Positions 38,102 to 49,337 of a stretch of 64,000 nucleotides of DNA are shown here, piece after piece. Under the pieces are notes generated by a model. The model was not told the origin of the DNA, searched no databases, and worked only from the letters and a program-made list of their open reading frames with translations. Positions within the stretch are counted from its first letter, which is position 1. Each line of letters starts with the position of its first letter. The position numbers were made by a program, and so were the translations under genes. The stretch is from an uncultured SAR116 cluster alpha proteobacterium. Lineage in GTDB: Bacteria; Pseudomonadota; Alphaproteobacteria; Puniceispirillales; Puniceispirillaceae. The stretch covers positions 60,325 through 124,324 of the forward strand of contig CACHXC010000002.1 of assembly GCA_902583715.1 (NCBI GenBank), read 5' to 3'.

Positions 38102-39034
38102 ATGGCAAAGCGACGTGGTCAGCCGGTGCATGGCTGGGTCAATCTAGATAAACCTCGTGGCATTAGTTCGGCCAAAGCAGTGGCGATTGTCCGGCGGGTC
38201 TTCGATGCGGCAAAGGCTGGGCATGGTGGTACGCTTGACCCGCTGGCCAGCGGCGTGTTGCCGATTGCGCTTGGTGAAGCTACAAAAACTGTCTCTTATA
38301 CGATGGTCAAGAGCAAAAGCTATGAATTTTCGCTGGCATGGGGGTCTGAAACCAGCACGGATGACACGGAAGGTGAGGTGATACGCCACACTGATAGACG
38401 ACCCTCAGATGACGATATTGACCGGGCGCTGACACAGTTTCAAGGTGTCATTGACCAGGTGCCGCCAGATTATTCAGCGATAAAAATTGAAGGCGCGCGG
38501 GCATATGATCTGGCCCGCAGGGCGGGTGCCGGCCAGCCCTTACCAACGTTAAAACCGCGGCAAGTGCGCATTGATGAATTTCAGCGTCTTGACTCTGATC
38601 AGATGGAGGCCCGGTTTTTTGTTGTCTGTGGGAAGGGCGCATATATCCGCGCATTGGCGCGTGATCTGGGGCGGGCGCTTGGCAGTGCTGCGCATGTGAC
38701 CAGTTTGCGGCGTTTATCTGTTGGACAATTTCATGCCGATCATGCGATTTCGCTGGATTTTTTGGAAAAGCTGACGCATAGTGCCGCCGCTTTCGAGCAT
38801 TTGCACCCGGTTGTGCGTGCGCTGGACGACATCCCGGCGTTACCCATTTCTAGGGTCGAGGCAACAAAGCTCCGCCAGGGCCAGACATTGCCAGCCTTAA
38901 GCGCATCTGCGCAACAACGGTTTGCTATGTTGATGGCTGGTGACACCGCGATTGCGATTGAGGGTCAAACCCCGGTGGCATTGGTGATGGTCAAGGCAGG
39001 GGCGGTATGTCCGGTCCGTGTGCTGAATTTGTAA
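38102..39034 (+). CDS. truB: tRNA pseudouridine(55) synthase TruB
   Basis: TruB makes pseudouridine 55 in the T loop of tRNAs. The 310-residue protein has [18 protein letters not shown] and the catalytic motif [20 protein letters not shown] with the active Asp in [24 protein letters not shown] and [12 protein letters not shown] follow. It precedes rpsO by about 20 bases. Confidence 0.96.
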   Translation: MAKRRGQPVHGWVNLDKPRGISSAKAVAIVRRVFDAAKAGHGGTLDPLASGVLPIALGEATKTVSYTMVKSKSYEFSLAWGSETSTDDTEGEVIRHTDRRPSDDDIDRALTQFQGVIDQVPPDYSAIKIEGARAYDLARRAGAGQPLPTLKPRQVRIDEFQRLDSDQMEARFFVVCGKGAYIRALARDLGRALGSAAHVTSLRRLSVGQFHADHAISLDFLEKLTHSAAAFEHLHPVVRALDDIPALPISRVEATKLRQGQTLPALSASAQQRFAMLMAGDTAIAIEGQTPVALVMVKAGAVCPVRVLNL

Positions 39035-39056
39035 CACACACCCACAGGAGGTTTTG

Positions 39057-39326
39057 ATGTCGATTACGCAGGAACGTAAAGCGGAACTCATCAAAGAGTT
39101 TGGCAAAAATGACAAGGACTCTGGCTCAGCGGCTGTACAGGTTGCTATTTTGTCAGAGCGGATCCGCAATCTGACTGAACATCTAAAGTCACATAAAAAG
39201 GATTTTGGATCGCGCCGCGGTCTGCTGACAATGGTTGGCCAGCGTCGCAGCCTTCTTGATTATATCAAGGCGGGCAATCAGGATGCCTATAAATCGCTTA
39301 TTGAAAAGCTTGATCTGCGCCGCTAA
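39057..39326 (+). CDS. rpsO: 30S ribosomal protein S15
   Basis: S15 binds 16S rRNA early in 30S assembly. The 89-residue protein carries the family's [20 protein letters not shown] and HSKD-like [20 protein letters not shown]. The ATG at 39057 is preceded by a perfect AGGAGG (39046-39051); a TTG one codon upstream is not needed. It is followed by an intrinsic terminator and then pnp. Confidence 0.97.
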   Translation: MSITQERKAELIKEFGKNDKDSGSAAVQVAILSERIRNLTEHLKSHKKDFGSRRGLLTMVGQRRSLLDYIKAGNQDAYKSLIEKLDLRR

Positions 39327-39363
39327 GCGCCCATTCATTCTCAATAAAGCTAAAATCAAATAC

Positions 39364-39394
39364 ACAGCGTTACGATGGTCGCGCTGTTTTTTTT
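39364..39394 (+). terminator. Intrinsic terminator after rpsO
   Basis: ACAGCG (39364-39369) pairs with CGCTGT (39382-39387) across a 12-base loop, followed by eight T. It lies 38 bases after the rpsO stop, so pnp needs its own promoter or readthrough. Confidence 0.75.
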
Positions 39395-39668
39395 GTGTTG
39401 GCTTAAATGACGAATTTTTATTGCTTTTTGTCGTTGTCCATGCGAAAAGGGCGACGAAACCAGAGGGAAATGTGACAAAACTGGGCACGGACAAGGCCGA
39501 TTGAGGGTGCCCCTGGAAACCGGATGCAGACAGAGCGCCGATCCAATTCTACACCTTCGAAATCACCAGCCCTTTTGTTTAGTCGTAAATCATGCTGATT
39601 TGCGGCCAATGCTGTGATGTTGTCTGGGCAAAGGATGCGCCAGATATTTATTTGAAAGAGATGATTAG
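39395..39668. other. Gene-free leader region upstream of pnp
   Basis: No convincing gene or tRNA lies in this stretch. GGGCAC (39483-39488) can pair with GTGCCC (39507-39512), a weak stem. In E. coli the pnp leader is cut by RNase III and autoregulated by PNPase; whether this leader acts likewise cannot be told. No clear promoter was recognised. Confidence 0.5.
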
Positions 39669-41783
39669 ATGTTCAAAATATTCCGTAAAGAATTAGATTG
39701 GGGCGGCACCCGTCTGGTGTTGGAAACCGGCAAGGTGGCCCGGCAGGCCGATGGCGCCGTGATGGTCAGCCTCGGTGAAACCACCGTTTTATGTACCGCT
39801 GTTGCCGCACAAACCGCGAAGCCGGGACAAGATTTTTTCCCATTAACAGTAAATTATCAGGAAAAAGCATTCGCCGCTGGTAAAATCCCAGGTGGATTTT
39901 TCAAGCGCGAAGGGCGCCCGTCTGAAAATGAAACATTGGTCAGCCGCCTGATTGACCGCCCAATCCGCCCGTTATTTCCAAAGTCATTTAAATGCGAAAC
40001 ACAGGTTATTTGTACTGTTTTGGCGCATGATATGGAAAACAACCCGGATATTGCGGCGATGATTGGCGCCTCTGCAGCCCTCACCTTGTCTGGCGTACCC
40101 TTCTTTGGGCCTATCGCCGCCGCTCGGGTTGGCTGGATCAATGATGCCTATGTATTGAATCCAACGGTTGAACAGATGGAAGACGCCGCGCTTGATCTTG
40201 TTATGGCAGGCACGCATGAAGGTGTGTTGATGGTTGAATCTGAAGCCCAAGAATTGTCTGAAGACATTATGCTTGGAGCGGTGAATTTTGGTCATGACGC
40301 GATCAAGCCTGTGATTGATGCGATTATTGACCTGGCCGAAACTTGCGCAAAAGAACCGCGCCTACTGCCAGAAGAACCCGCCGAGAAAAAGGATATCGAA
40401 AAAATCCTCAAGGGTTTTGAAAAGGCGTTTACCGCGGCTTATAAAATTGCCGACAAAACCGAACGTCAGGCGGCATTGGCGGTTGCCCGTACTGAGGCGA
40501 AAGAGGCCATTGGTGAAGATCATGATGCCGTTCTTGTTGGTGGATTGATCAAGGATCTTGAAGCTGATGTGGTGCGTGGTGCCATTTTGAAGACCGGCGT
40601 TCGAATTGATGGCCGTGATACGAAAACAGTCCGTCAAATTGTTGCCGAAGCTGGCTTTTTGCCGCGTGCGCATGGTTCGTCATTATTTACCCGCGGTGAA
40701 ACACAAGCAATGGTTGTGGCCACGCTTGGTACCGGTCAGGACGAGCAGATTATTGATGCGTTGGTTGGCGAAAGCCGGTCAAACTTCATGTTGCATTACA
40801 ATTTTCCACCTTATTCGGTGGGTGAGGCTGGCCGGGTGGGCTCGCCGGGTCGCCGTGAGATTGGTCATGGCAAGCTGGCATGGCGTGCGTTGCGTCCGTT
40901 ATTGCCGAAAAAGGAGGAATTTCCTTATACCATTCGGTTGGTGTCAGAAATCACTGAATCAAATGGATCATCATCAATGGCGACCGTATGTGGCGGTTCG
41001 CTGGCTTTGATGGATGCTGGCGTGCCGGTTAAGCGGCCCGTTGCCGGGATTGCCATGGGTTTGATCAAGGACGGCGATGATTTTGCCGTCTTGTCTGACA
41101 TTCTTGGTGACGAGGACCATCTTGGCGATATGGATTTTAAAGTGGCTGGTTCGGACGCAGGTGTGACATCTTTGCAGATGGATATTAAAATCACATCGAT
41201 CACCCCAGAAATTATGAGCATTGCCCTTGAACAGGCCCGTGACGGCCGGTTTCATATCCTTGGTGAGATGGCCAAGGCGCTAACCAATGCGCGTGAAGAT
41301 CTGGCCGATAGCGCACCAAAAATCACCACATTGAAAATTTCGGTGGATAAAATCCGTGATATTATCGGACCGGGCGGCAAAATCATCCGTGAGATATGTG
41401 AAGAGACCGGCGCGAAGATCGATATTGAGGAAGATGGCACGGTTAAAGTTGCAGCTGTGAGTGGCCCATCAGGTGAGGCCGCAGTGGCGCGGATCCGCGA
41501 TATTGTGGCGGAACCTGAACTTGGCGTTATTTATAATGGCAAAGTGGTCAAAACGGTCGATTTTGGCGCCTTTGTGAATTTTCTCGGTGCAAAAGATGGG
41601 CTGGTGCATATTTCTGAATTGCAAAATGGCCGCACCGAAAAGACCATGGATATTTGCCAAGAAGGCGATATGGTCAAGGTCAAGGTCATTGGCTTTGATG
41701 ATCGTGGTAAAGTCAAATTGTCGATGAAACGGGTTGATCAGGAAACCGGTGCGGATCTTGAGGCCGCTGCCGACGCTGAATAG
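39669..41783 (+). CDS. pnp: Polyribonucleotide nucleotidyltransferase (PNPase)
   Basis: PNPase is the phosphorolytic 3'-to-5' exoribonuclease of mRNA decay. The 704-residue protein has two RNase PH domains. The first shows [20 protein letters not shown]. The second shows [32 protein letters not shown] and the catalytic region [20 protein letters not shown] domain ([20 protein letters not shown]) and an S1 domain ([19 protein letters not shown]) follow. AAAGAG lies upstream of the ATG. A clear terminator follows at 41806-41832. Confidence 0.98.
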   Translation: MFKIFRKELDWGGTRLVLETGKVARQADGAVMVSLGETTVLCTAVAAQTAKPGQDFFPLTVNYQEKAFAAGKIPGGFFKREGRPSENETLVSRLIDRPIRPLFPKSFKCETQVICTVLAHDMENNPDIAAMIGASAALTLSGVPFFGPIAAARVGWINDAYVLNPTVEQMEDAALDLVMAGTHEGVLMVESEAQELSEDIMLGAVNFGHDAIKPVIDAIIDLAETCAKEPRLLPEEPAEKKDIEKILKGFEKAFTAAYKIADKTERQAALAVARTEAKEAIGEDHDAVLVGGLIKDLEADVVRGAILKTGVRIDGRDTKTVRQIVAEAGFLPRAHGSSLFTRGETQAMVVATLGTGQDEQIIDALVGESRSNFMLHYNFPPYSVGEAGRVGSPGRREIGHGKLAWRALRPLLPKKEEFPYTIRLVSEITESNGSSSMATVCGGSLALMDAGVPVKRPVAGIAMGLIKDGDDFAVLSDILGDEDHLGDMDFKVAGSDAGVTSLQMDIKITSITPEIMSIALEQARDGRFHILGEMAKALTNAREDLADSAPKITTLKISVDKIRDIIGPGGKIIREICEETGAKIDIEEDGTVKVAAVSGPSGEAAVARIRDIVAEPELGVIYNGKVVKTVDFGAFVNFLGAKDGLVHISELQNGRTEKTMDICQEGDMVKVKVIGFDDRGKVKLSMKRVDQETGADLEAAADAE

Positions 41784-41805
41784 CTGTTTCATGATATCTC
41801 ATAAA

Positions 41806-41832
41806 AGCAGGGTCAGCGGCCCTGCTTTTTTT
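41806..41832 (+). terminator. Intrinsic terminator after pnp
   Basis: AGCAGGG (41806-41812) pairs with CCCTGCT (41820-41826) around a 7-base loop; seven T follow. It ends the translation cluster. Confidence 0.88.
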
Positions 41833-41930
41833 GTGCCTCTATCTTGTTGATGCGCGCCATAGATTTTGATGGTAACCATATACAGTGCCGGTAAAACGGG
41901 TGCGTCATAGGGTGGAAAAAGGGTGGTTGT

Positions 41931-42917
41931 ATGTCTGATCATATGACAGTTTTGGTAACTGGCGGGGCGGGGTATATTGGAAGCCATATGGTTTTGGCCT
42001 TGCTTGATGCGGGTCATCAGCCGGTCATTCTTGATGATTTTTCAACTGGCCATGAACAGCTGGTGCCAAATGGCGTTCCGGTGTTTCGCGGCAATGTGGC
42101 TGATGCGGGGCTGGTGGCGGAGATTTGCAACAGCTATGAAATTGATGCGGTAGCGCATTTTGCCGCGTCAATTGTGGTGCCTGAATCGGTGAGCGACCCG
42201 CTGAAATATTATCTAAATAACACCGCGTCAACGACGCGCTTTATCGCCGCTTGTGTAGAGGCAGGAATAAAACGATTTGTCTTTTCATCCACCGCGGCGG
42301 TCTATGGGAATCAAGACCACAACCCGATCAATGAAGACGCCAGCACCCAGCCAGAAAATCCATATGGGACCAGCAAATTGATGTCAGAGACGATTTTGCG
42401 CGATTGTGCCCGTGCCGCTGATCTATCTTATGTGATTTTACGTTATTTCAATGTGGCTGGTGCCGACTCCAAGGGGCGGGCCGGTCAATTGTCACAGCCG
42501 GCCACGCATCTGATTAAAATTGCAGTCGAAGCGGCGGTTGGCAAACGTTCATCCATACAGCTTTATGGAACAGATTATCCAACCCCGGATGGCACCTGTA
42601 TTCGGGACTATATCCATGTGTCTGATCTTATTGGGGCGCATATGGCGGCGCTGGCCCATCTGCAGGCGGATGGCGAGTCGATGCTTGCCAATTGCGGGTA
42701 TGGACATGGGGCATCAGTGCGTGATGTGCTGGATGTTGTGGCTACGTTAGCTAGAAAGGAGCTGGCCATTACCGATGCCCCGCGCCGCGCTGGTGATGCG
42801 GCTATTTTGGTTGCTGATTCGAGCAAATTACGGCGCAAATTAGGCTGGACACCAGTTTATGATGATTTGCAAAAAATTGTCAGTGATGCATTAGCGTGGG
42901 AGCAGGCAAATCCGTGA
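41931..42917 (+). CDS. galE: UDP-glucose 4-epimerase
   Basis: GalE interconverts UDP-glucose and UDP-galactose for envelope polysaccharides. The 328-residue short-chain dehydrogenase has the NAD loop VTGGAGYIGSHMVLALLDAG, the Ser/Tyr/Lys site in FSSTAAVYGN and ENPYGTSKLMSE (YxxxK), and the family-specific TPDGTCIRDYIHVSDLIGAH. It is a single gene between the pnp terminator and the convergent fabI. Activity on N-acetylated sugars cannot be excluded. Confidence 0.94.
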   Translation: MSDHMTVLVTGGAGYIGSHMVLALLDAGHQPVILDDFSTGHEQLVPNGVPVFRGNVADAGLVAEICNSYEIDAVAHFAASIVVPESVSDPLKYYLNNTASTTRFIAACVEAGIKRFVFSSTAAVYGNQDHNPINEDASTQPENPYGTSKLMSETILRDCARAADLSYVILRYFNVAGADSKGRAGQLSQPATHLIKIAVEAAVGKRSSIQLYGTDYPTPDGTCIRDYIHVSDLIGAHMAALAHLQADGESMLANCGYGHGASVRDVLDVVATLARKELAITDAPRRAGDAAILVADSSKLRRKLGWTPVYDDLQKIVSDALAWEQANP

Positions 42918-42956
42918 TGCCACTATCGTTATGCGTAAATGTCGGCCAGATCCTGT

Positions 42957-43748
42957 TTAGCTCTGTTCGCGCGGAATCGCTATGGCATTAAAGCCACCAT
43001 CGACAAAATGCACCTCGCCGGTAACGCCAGATGATAAATCTGAAATCAGATAGAGGCCAGAGCGTCCCACCTCGTCCAAACCCGGGTTGCGGCGCAAGGG
43101 GGCGTTGTCTTCAGAATGCCGAAAAATGTGACGTGCCCCGCCAATGGCGGCCCCGGCAAGTGTTCGCATGGGCCCAGCAGACAGCCCATTAACCCGAATA
43201 TTTTCACCGCCAAGATCTACCGCCAGATAGCGCACCGATGCCTCTAATGCGGCTTTGGCAACACCCATGACATTGTAATTTGGGGTGATGCGCTGGGCTC
43301 CGATGTAGCTGAGCGTAAGCAAAGCACCGCCAGCCGGCATCATCGGCCGGGCGGCCCGCGCTACCTCGGTAAAGGAATAAGCAGACACCATCATGGTGTT
43401 GATGAAATTGTCCCGGCTGGTGTCGAGATACGCCCCTTTGAGTTCGGCTTTATCTGAATAGGCTAACGCATGAACAACAAAATCTATTTGCGGCCAGCCC
43501 TTGGCAAGCTGGTTAAAAAGGCTCTCAACCGAGCCATCAGCGGCTACATCGCATTCGATTAACAAGCGTGATCCAATCGAGTCAGCCAGCGGTTTGAGCC
43601 GTTTGCCAAATCCCTCCATCTGATAGGAAAAGGCAATTTCGGCCCCTTGCGCGGCGGCGGCGGCGGCGATTCCCCAGGCGATTGATTTTTCGTTGGCAAC
43701 GCCCATAACAAGGCCTCGTTTGCCAGCCAGGAGTTGTCCCTGCTGCAT
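42957..43748 (-). CDS. fabI: Enoyl-[acyl-carrier-protein] reductase (NADH)
   Basis: FabI performs the last step of each fatty-acid elongation cycle. The 263-residue protein has GKRGLVMGVANEKSIAWGIA, the catalytic Tyr-x6-Lys in PNYNVMGVAKAALEA, and the C-terminal SLYLISDLSSGVTGE-like end (here SGLYLISDLSSGVTGE). It is last in the fabA-fabB-fabI operon, one base after fabB, which fits coordinated control of unsaturated fatty-acid synthesis. Confidence 0.95.
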   Translation of the reverse strand: MQQGQLLAGKRGLVMGVANEKSIAWGIAAAAAAQGAEIAFSYQMEGFGKRLKPLADSIGSRLLIECDVAADGSVESLFNQLAKGWPQIDFVVHALAYSDKAELKGAYLDTSRDNFINTMMVSAYSFTEVARAARPMMPAGGALLTLSYIGAQRITPNYNVMGVAKAALEASVRYLAVDLGGENIRVNGLSAGPMRTLAGAAIGGARHIFRHSEDNAPLRRNPGLDEVGRSGLYLISDLSSGVTGEVHFVDGGFNAIAIPREQS

Positions 43749-43749
43749 G

Positions 43750-44985
43750 TTACGACACCTTTTTTAGTGCCAGAGTGGCATTGGTGCCACCGAAGCCAAA
43801 TGAGTTTGATAACGCTAGTCCGATGGAGACATTATCAACCCGCTGTTGTGGGATCGGAATATCACCAATGGCCGGGTCTGGATTGCTGATATTGGCCGAG
43901 GCGGCAATAAAATTATTCTGCATCATGATCAGCGTGTAGATGGCTTCTTGTACACCTGTCGCGCCAAGCGAATGCCCGGTTAGTGATTTGGTCGAGGTGA
44001 CTGTTGGCAAATATCCGCGGGGGCCAAAAACACTGCGCACCGCGTCCAATTCCTTGACATCTCCAACCGGTGTCGACGTGCCATGGGCATTGATATAATC
44101 AACCTTGTCGGCTAATGTATTACCATCAAACCCAGCCAGCGCCAACTCCATACAACGCACCGCGCCTTCGCCAGATGGGGCGACCATGTCATCACCATCA
44201 GAATTAGCGCCATAGCCAACAAGTTCGGCATAAATTTTTGCTCCGCGAGCAATCGCGTGATCCATATCTTCCAGCACCACCATGCCGCCACCGCCAGCGA
44301 TCACAAATCCATCACGATCCGTGTCATAGGGGCGAGAGGCTGTTTCTGGGGTGTCATTATATTTGGATGACATCGCGCCCATGGCGTCAAACAGCACGGA
44401 TAAGGTCCAATGCAGTTCTTCGCCGCCACCGGCAAACACTATATTTTGGCTACCACTGCGAATGGCATCAGCCCCGGCTGTTATGCAATGCGCCGAAGTC
44501 GAACAGGCCGAAGAAATCGAATAATTGATGCCTTTAATTTTGAAAAATGTCGCAATACATGCTGATACCGTTGACGACATGCAACGTGGCACCATGTAAG
44601 GCCCGATCCGTTTCGGGCCTTTTTCGCGGGTAATGTCAAAAGCCGCCAGCAAATTGGCTGTTGACGGGCCACCCGAACCGGCCACTAAACCTGTTTTCAC
44701 ATGCGATATCAGATGATCGTCAAGGCCGGCATCGGCAATGGCTTGTTCCATGGCCAGCACGGCATATGCTGCACCTTCCCCCATAAAGCGCAATTGTTTA
44801 CGGTCAATATGTTCAGTTACATCAAGCTTTACCGTGCCATGAACCTGGCTGCGAAACCCCAGCTCGGTATATTCGGGCGCGGCGACAATGCCGGATGTGC
44901 CATTGCGCAGTGCGTTGGTGACTTCTTCAACATTATTTCCAATCGACGAAACGATGCCGATTCCAGTGATTGCAACACGACGCAT
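43750..44985 (-). CDS. fabB: 3-oxoacyl-[acyl-carrier-protein] synthase I
   Basis: FabB extends the cis-unsaturated intermediate made by FabA. The 411-residue protein begins [20 protein letters not shown], typical of FabB. It has the Cys-His-His triad in [22 protein letters not shown] and [11 protein letters not shown]. It lies five bases downstream of fabA, the classical pair for anaerobic-type unsaturated fatty-acid synthesis. Confidence 0.96.
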   Translation of the reverse strand: MRRVAITGIGIVSSIGNNVEEVTNALRNGTSGIVAAPEYTELGFRSQVHGTVKLDVTEHIDRKQLRFMGEGAAYAVLAMEQAIADAGLDDHLISHVKTGLVAGSGGPSTANLLAAFDITREKGPKRIGPYMVPRCMSSTVSACIATFFKIKGINYSISSACSTSAHCITAGADAIRSGSQNIVFAGGGEELHWTLSVLFDAMGAMSSKYNDTPETASRPYDTDRDGFVIAGGGGMVVLEDMDHAIARGAKIYAELVGYGANSDGDDMVAPSGEGAVRCMELALAGFDGNTLADKVDYINAHGTSTPVGDVKELDAVRSVFGPRGYLPTVTSTKSLTGHSLGATGVQEAIYTLIMMQNNFIAASANISNPDPAIGDIPIPQQRVDNVSIGLALSNSFGFGGTNATLALKKVS

Positions 44986-44990
44986 AATGA

Positions 44991-45509
44991 TTAATTTCCT
45001 TCTGGCGTAAAAAGACCAACGCGAATGTCGTTGGCTTCAAAAACAACCTCGCCATCGCAAAACACTTTGCCATCAGCGATGCCCATAACCAACCGCCGCA
45101 TGATAACGCGTTTCATATCAAGGCGGAATTGCACGCGCTTATTTTTTGGCAGAATTTGTCCGGTGAATTTAACCTCGCCAACAGATAATGCCCGGCCGCG
45201 TCCCAGCCCTCCTGACCATCCCAGAAAGAATCCAACCAATTGCCATAATGCATCCATGCCCAAACACCCCGGCATCACCGGGTCACCCTCGAAATGGCAG
45301 GGAAAAAACCACAAATCCGGGTGAATATCTAATTCAGCTTCTATCAGGCCTTTGTCAAATGCGCCGCCAGTATCATCAATATGGGTGATGCGATCGCACA
45401 TCAACATGGGGGGAAGCGGCAATTGCGGGTTACCTGGGCCAAACATCTCTCCCTTGGCACAACTGATCAGCTCGTCATAGGTGAATGAATTTTGCTGTTT
45501 TGGTTGCAT
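44991..45509 (-). CDS. fabA: 3-hydroxydecanoyl-[acyl-carrier-protein] dehydratase/isomerase
   Basis: FabA dehydrates and isomerises the C10 intermediate, the branch point to unsaturated fatty acids. From the ATG at 45509, preceded by AAGGA, it has 172 residues, the standard length. The active-site His lies in [17 protein letters not shown], with Asp in the following [14 protein letters not shown] helix. An upstream TTG at 45551 would add 14 residues and is unlikely. It is divergent from irr; a dyad lies between them. Confidence 0.96.
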   Translation of the reverse strand: MQPKQQNSFTYDELISCAKGEMFGPGNPQLPLPPMLMCDRITHIDDTGGAFDKGLIEAELDIHPDLWFFPCHFEGDPVMPGCLGMDALWQLVGFFLGWSGGLGRGRALSVGEVKFTGQILPKNKRVQFRLDMKRVIMRRLVMGIADGKVFCDGEVVFEANDIRVGLFTPEGN

Positions 45510-45615
45510 GTCTGCGTTCCTTAATACGGCGCTGTAAACCAAGTTTGACAACAGGCGCGGTTACTCAACTCACCGGCACAAATGACCACCACAGCCACTA
45601 CGCCAGACACTCTGT

Positions 45616-45634
45616 CTTTGTGCTATACACAAAG
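45616..45634. promoter_or_regulatory. Palindromic operator-like dyad between fabA and irr
   Basis: CTTTGTG (45616-45622), CTATA, then CACAAAG (45628-45634) form a perfect 7-base inverted repeat. Read on the minus strand it contains TATAGC, a possible -10 for fabA, so a protein bound here could control fabA-fabB-fabI. The regulator is unknown; it does not match the Irr box pattern. Confidence 0.5.
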
Positions 45635-45685
45635 GCATAAAACGCATTAAAAAAGCACGAAACACCCCCGTTAGCCAAGGTAATA

Positions 45686-45714
45686 TTGACAATTTCTGGC
45701 AAACTGCGCATTTT
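45686..45714 (+). promoter_or_regulatory. Candidate promoter of irr
   Basis: A perfect TTGACA (45686-45691), 17 bases and CATTTT (45709-45714) would start transcription near 45721, three bases before the ATG at 45724. No Shine-Dalgarno precedes the ATG, so the mRNA may be nearly leaderless. The -10 match is modest. Confidence 0.45.
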
Positions 45715-45723
45715 GGTGTGGCT

Positions 45724-46173
45724 ATGTCGATGAATGTACCGCCCGAAGAAAATAAACCTCCCGCGCCAGCAACTGTGGTGACGATGGCGTCTAAATTGCG
45801 CGTGGCTGGTTTGCGTCCAACCCGCCAACGAGTGGCCATTGCTTGTCTTTTGCTTGATGGTCGGCACCGACATGTAACCGCCGAAAGCCTGACCGCTGAA
45901 ATTAACGCCACCGGACTGCATGTGGCTGGTGGTACGGTGTATAATACACTGAACCAATTTACCAACGCTGGGTTTTTGCGGCGGGTAACGGTGCATAATG
46001 AATATAGTCTGTTTGATACCAACACGGCACACCATCATCATTTTTATGACGCGGCGGATGACCGGCTGATTGATATTCCGTCTGATCATGTGGTGTTGTC
46101 GCGCTTGCCACAGGCGCCGGATGATCGCGATATCACTCGCGTTGATGTGATTATTCATGTCACTAAAAAATAG
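45724..46173 (+). CDS. irr: Iron response regulator Irr (Fur superfamily)
   Basis: From the ATG at 45724 the 149-residue protein has the Fur-like winged helix GLRPTRQRVAIACLLLDG and TAESLTAEINATGLHVAGGTVYNTL. The histidine cluster TNTAHHHHFYD is the heme/metal-binding signature that separates Irr from Fur. Irr controls heme and iron genes in alphaproteobacteria and is degraded or released in response to heme. The irr/fabA divergent pair is known from other alphaproteobacteria. katG follows in the same direction with a candidate Irr box before it. Confidence 0.9.
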   Translation: MSMNVPPEENKPPAPATVVTMASKLRVAGLRPTRQRVAIACLLLDGRHRHVTAESLTAEINATGLHVAGGTVYNTLNQFTNAGFLRRVTVHNEYSLFDTNTAHHHHFYDAADDRLIDIPSDHVVLSRLPQAPDDRDITRVDVIIHVTKK

Positions 46174-46220
46174 GGGCTGGGCGTACTGTTTGGCCGCTAT
46201 TTTCGCCTCTTGGTTTCTAG

Positions 46221-46237
46221 TTTGAAATTGTTCTAAA
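46221..46237 (+). promoter_or_regulatory. Candidate Irr box (ICE-like) upstream of katG
   Basis: TTTGAAATTGTTCTAAA matches the Irr-box pattern TTTAGAA-N3-TTCTAAA at 12 of 14 defined positions. It ends six bases before the katG -35 element, a position that would suit activation as well as repression. Confidence 0.45.
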
Positions 46238-46242
46238 CAGAC

Positions 46243-46271
46243 TTGACCCAAATCATGCCAATGCCTATTTT
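46243..46271 (+). promoter_or_regulatory. Candidate sigma70-type promoter of katG
   Basis: TTGACC (46243-46248), exactly 17 bases, then TATTTT (46266-46271). Transcription would start near 46278, leaving a leader of about 105 bases before katG. An OxyR site could also exist here but none was recognisable by eye. Confidence 0.5.
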
Positions 46272-46381
46272 TATTGCACAGTGTTTGCATGATGGAGGGC
46301 CAGCTTGTTTTGTGCAGGCCGCCATTACTGAATAGGTCTAATTATTGTTTCTGACACGACAAATATTGCCAAGGAGAGTGA

Positions 46382-48514
<2,133 letters not shown>

Positions 48515-48565
48515 TTAAGCATCGTTGGGGCTGTTATGATGGCCTCACTCCCGCCAAATAAAACG

Positions 48566-48596
48566 AGGCGCTTCATCATGGTGAAGCGCCTTTTTT
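48566..48596 (+). terminator. Intrinsic terminator after katG
   Basis: A perfect 10-base stem (AGGCGCTTCA at 48566-48575 with TGAAGCGCCT at 48582-48591) with a 6-base loop is followed by six T. It lies 51 bases after the katG stop. Confidence 0.9.
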
Positions 48597-48639
48597 CGCG
48601 GCCTTAGTCATCTGATGAAGACAATTCTGTATTGGCCGT

Positions 48640-49185
48640 CTATTTCAGGCTTTCATCTTTTAAAACACCCCAGATAGCGGTGCGCTTTACCCAGCCTTTG
48701 ACGGTGTCTGTTGTGACCCGGCACCAATTTTTCGGGCAGGATTCAAGCTCTAGAAGGGCGTTTTTCTCGGCAACCGCCACCACGCCGGAGTCGCTGTTAT
48801 CCCGTTGATAGATTTTTGCCATGCCCTCGTGGATAAAGGCCATGCGCCGCAAGGACAGGCCAGCCCCGTGCATCCATCCAGTTGTGCCGTCTGCATCTCT
48901 GACTTTGCGCCAGACACCAAATTCAGCATCCACCAACAATGGCAACCCAGCTTGTCTATATTGCCATAAAACCGGATATTCACTGCCCGGACCTGCCCGC
49001 AGATTCGCCTCATTAAATTTCAGTGAGACAAACCGTGGTACGGGCAACCCACTGCCGCGCACGGTCAATTTGGCTTCTTGTGCTGTTGCCATAAAGGGGG
49101 CTGGCAGGAGGGCGCCATAGCCAAGCACGGTAAGCAGACTAAAACGGATCAGAAAAAGACCAGCTTTTTGATATTTTTTTTTCAT
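48640..49185 (-). CDS. Exported bacterial SH3-domain protein
   Basis: The 181-residue protein has an N-terminal signal sequence (LFLIRFSLLTVLGYGALLP, then MATAQEA). A first SH3b domain (VSLKFNEANLRAGPGSEYPV, ADGTTGWMHGAGLS) and a second SH3-like repeat ending VTTDTVKGWVKRTAIWGV follow, covering nearly the whole mature protein. SH3b domains often bind peptidoglycan; the function here is unknown. It is divergent from a D-2-hydroxyacid dehydrogenase gene, a neighbour pairing I recall from other alphaproteobacteria. Confidence 0.85.
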   Translation of the reverse strand: MKKKYQKAGLFLIRFSLLTVLGYGALLPAPFMATAQEAKLTVRGSGLPVPRFVSLKFNEANLRAGPGSEYPVLWQYRQAGLPLLVDAEFGVWRKVRDADGTTGWMHGAGLSLRRMAFIHEGMAKIYQRDNSDSGVVAVAEKNALLELESCPKNWCRVTTDTVKGWVKRTAIWGVLKDESLK

Positions 49186-49337
49186 GGAATTTGCTGTTCT
49201 GGTGGTGTTTCGGTGCGTTTTGGTGCAGATTAAACGCGTCTGTCGACGTAATCATCTGACCTTGGCAGAGCATAATATGTTTTACCAGCGAATGCCAACA
49301 GCAGATCCGCTGTGGCTTAAAGCCAGAAGGTGTGGTG

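Noticed and set aside
45598..46290. Minus-strand ORF of 230 codons
   Set aside because: It lies antisense across the well-supported irr gene, and the protein has no recognisable domain.
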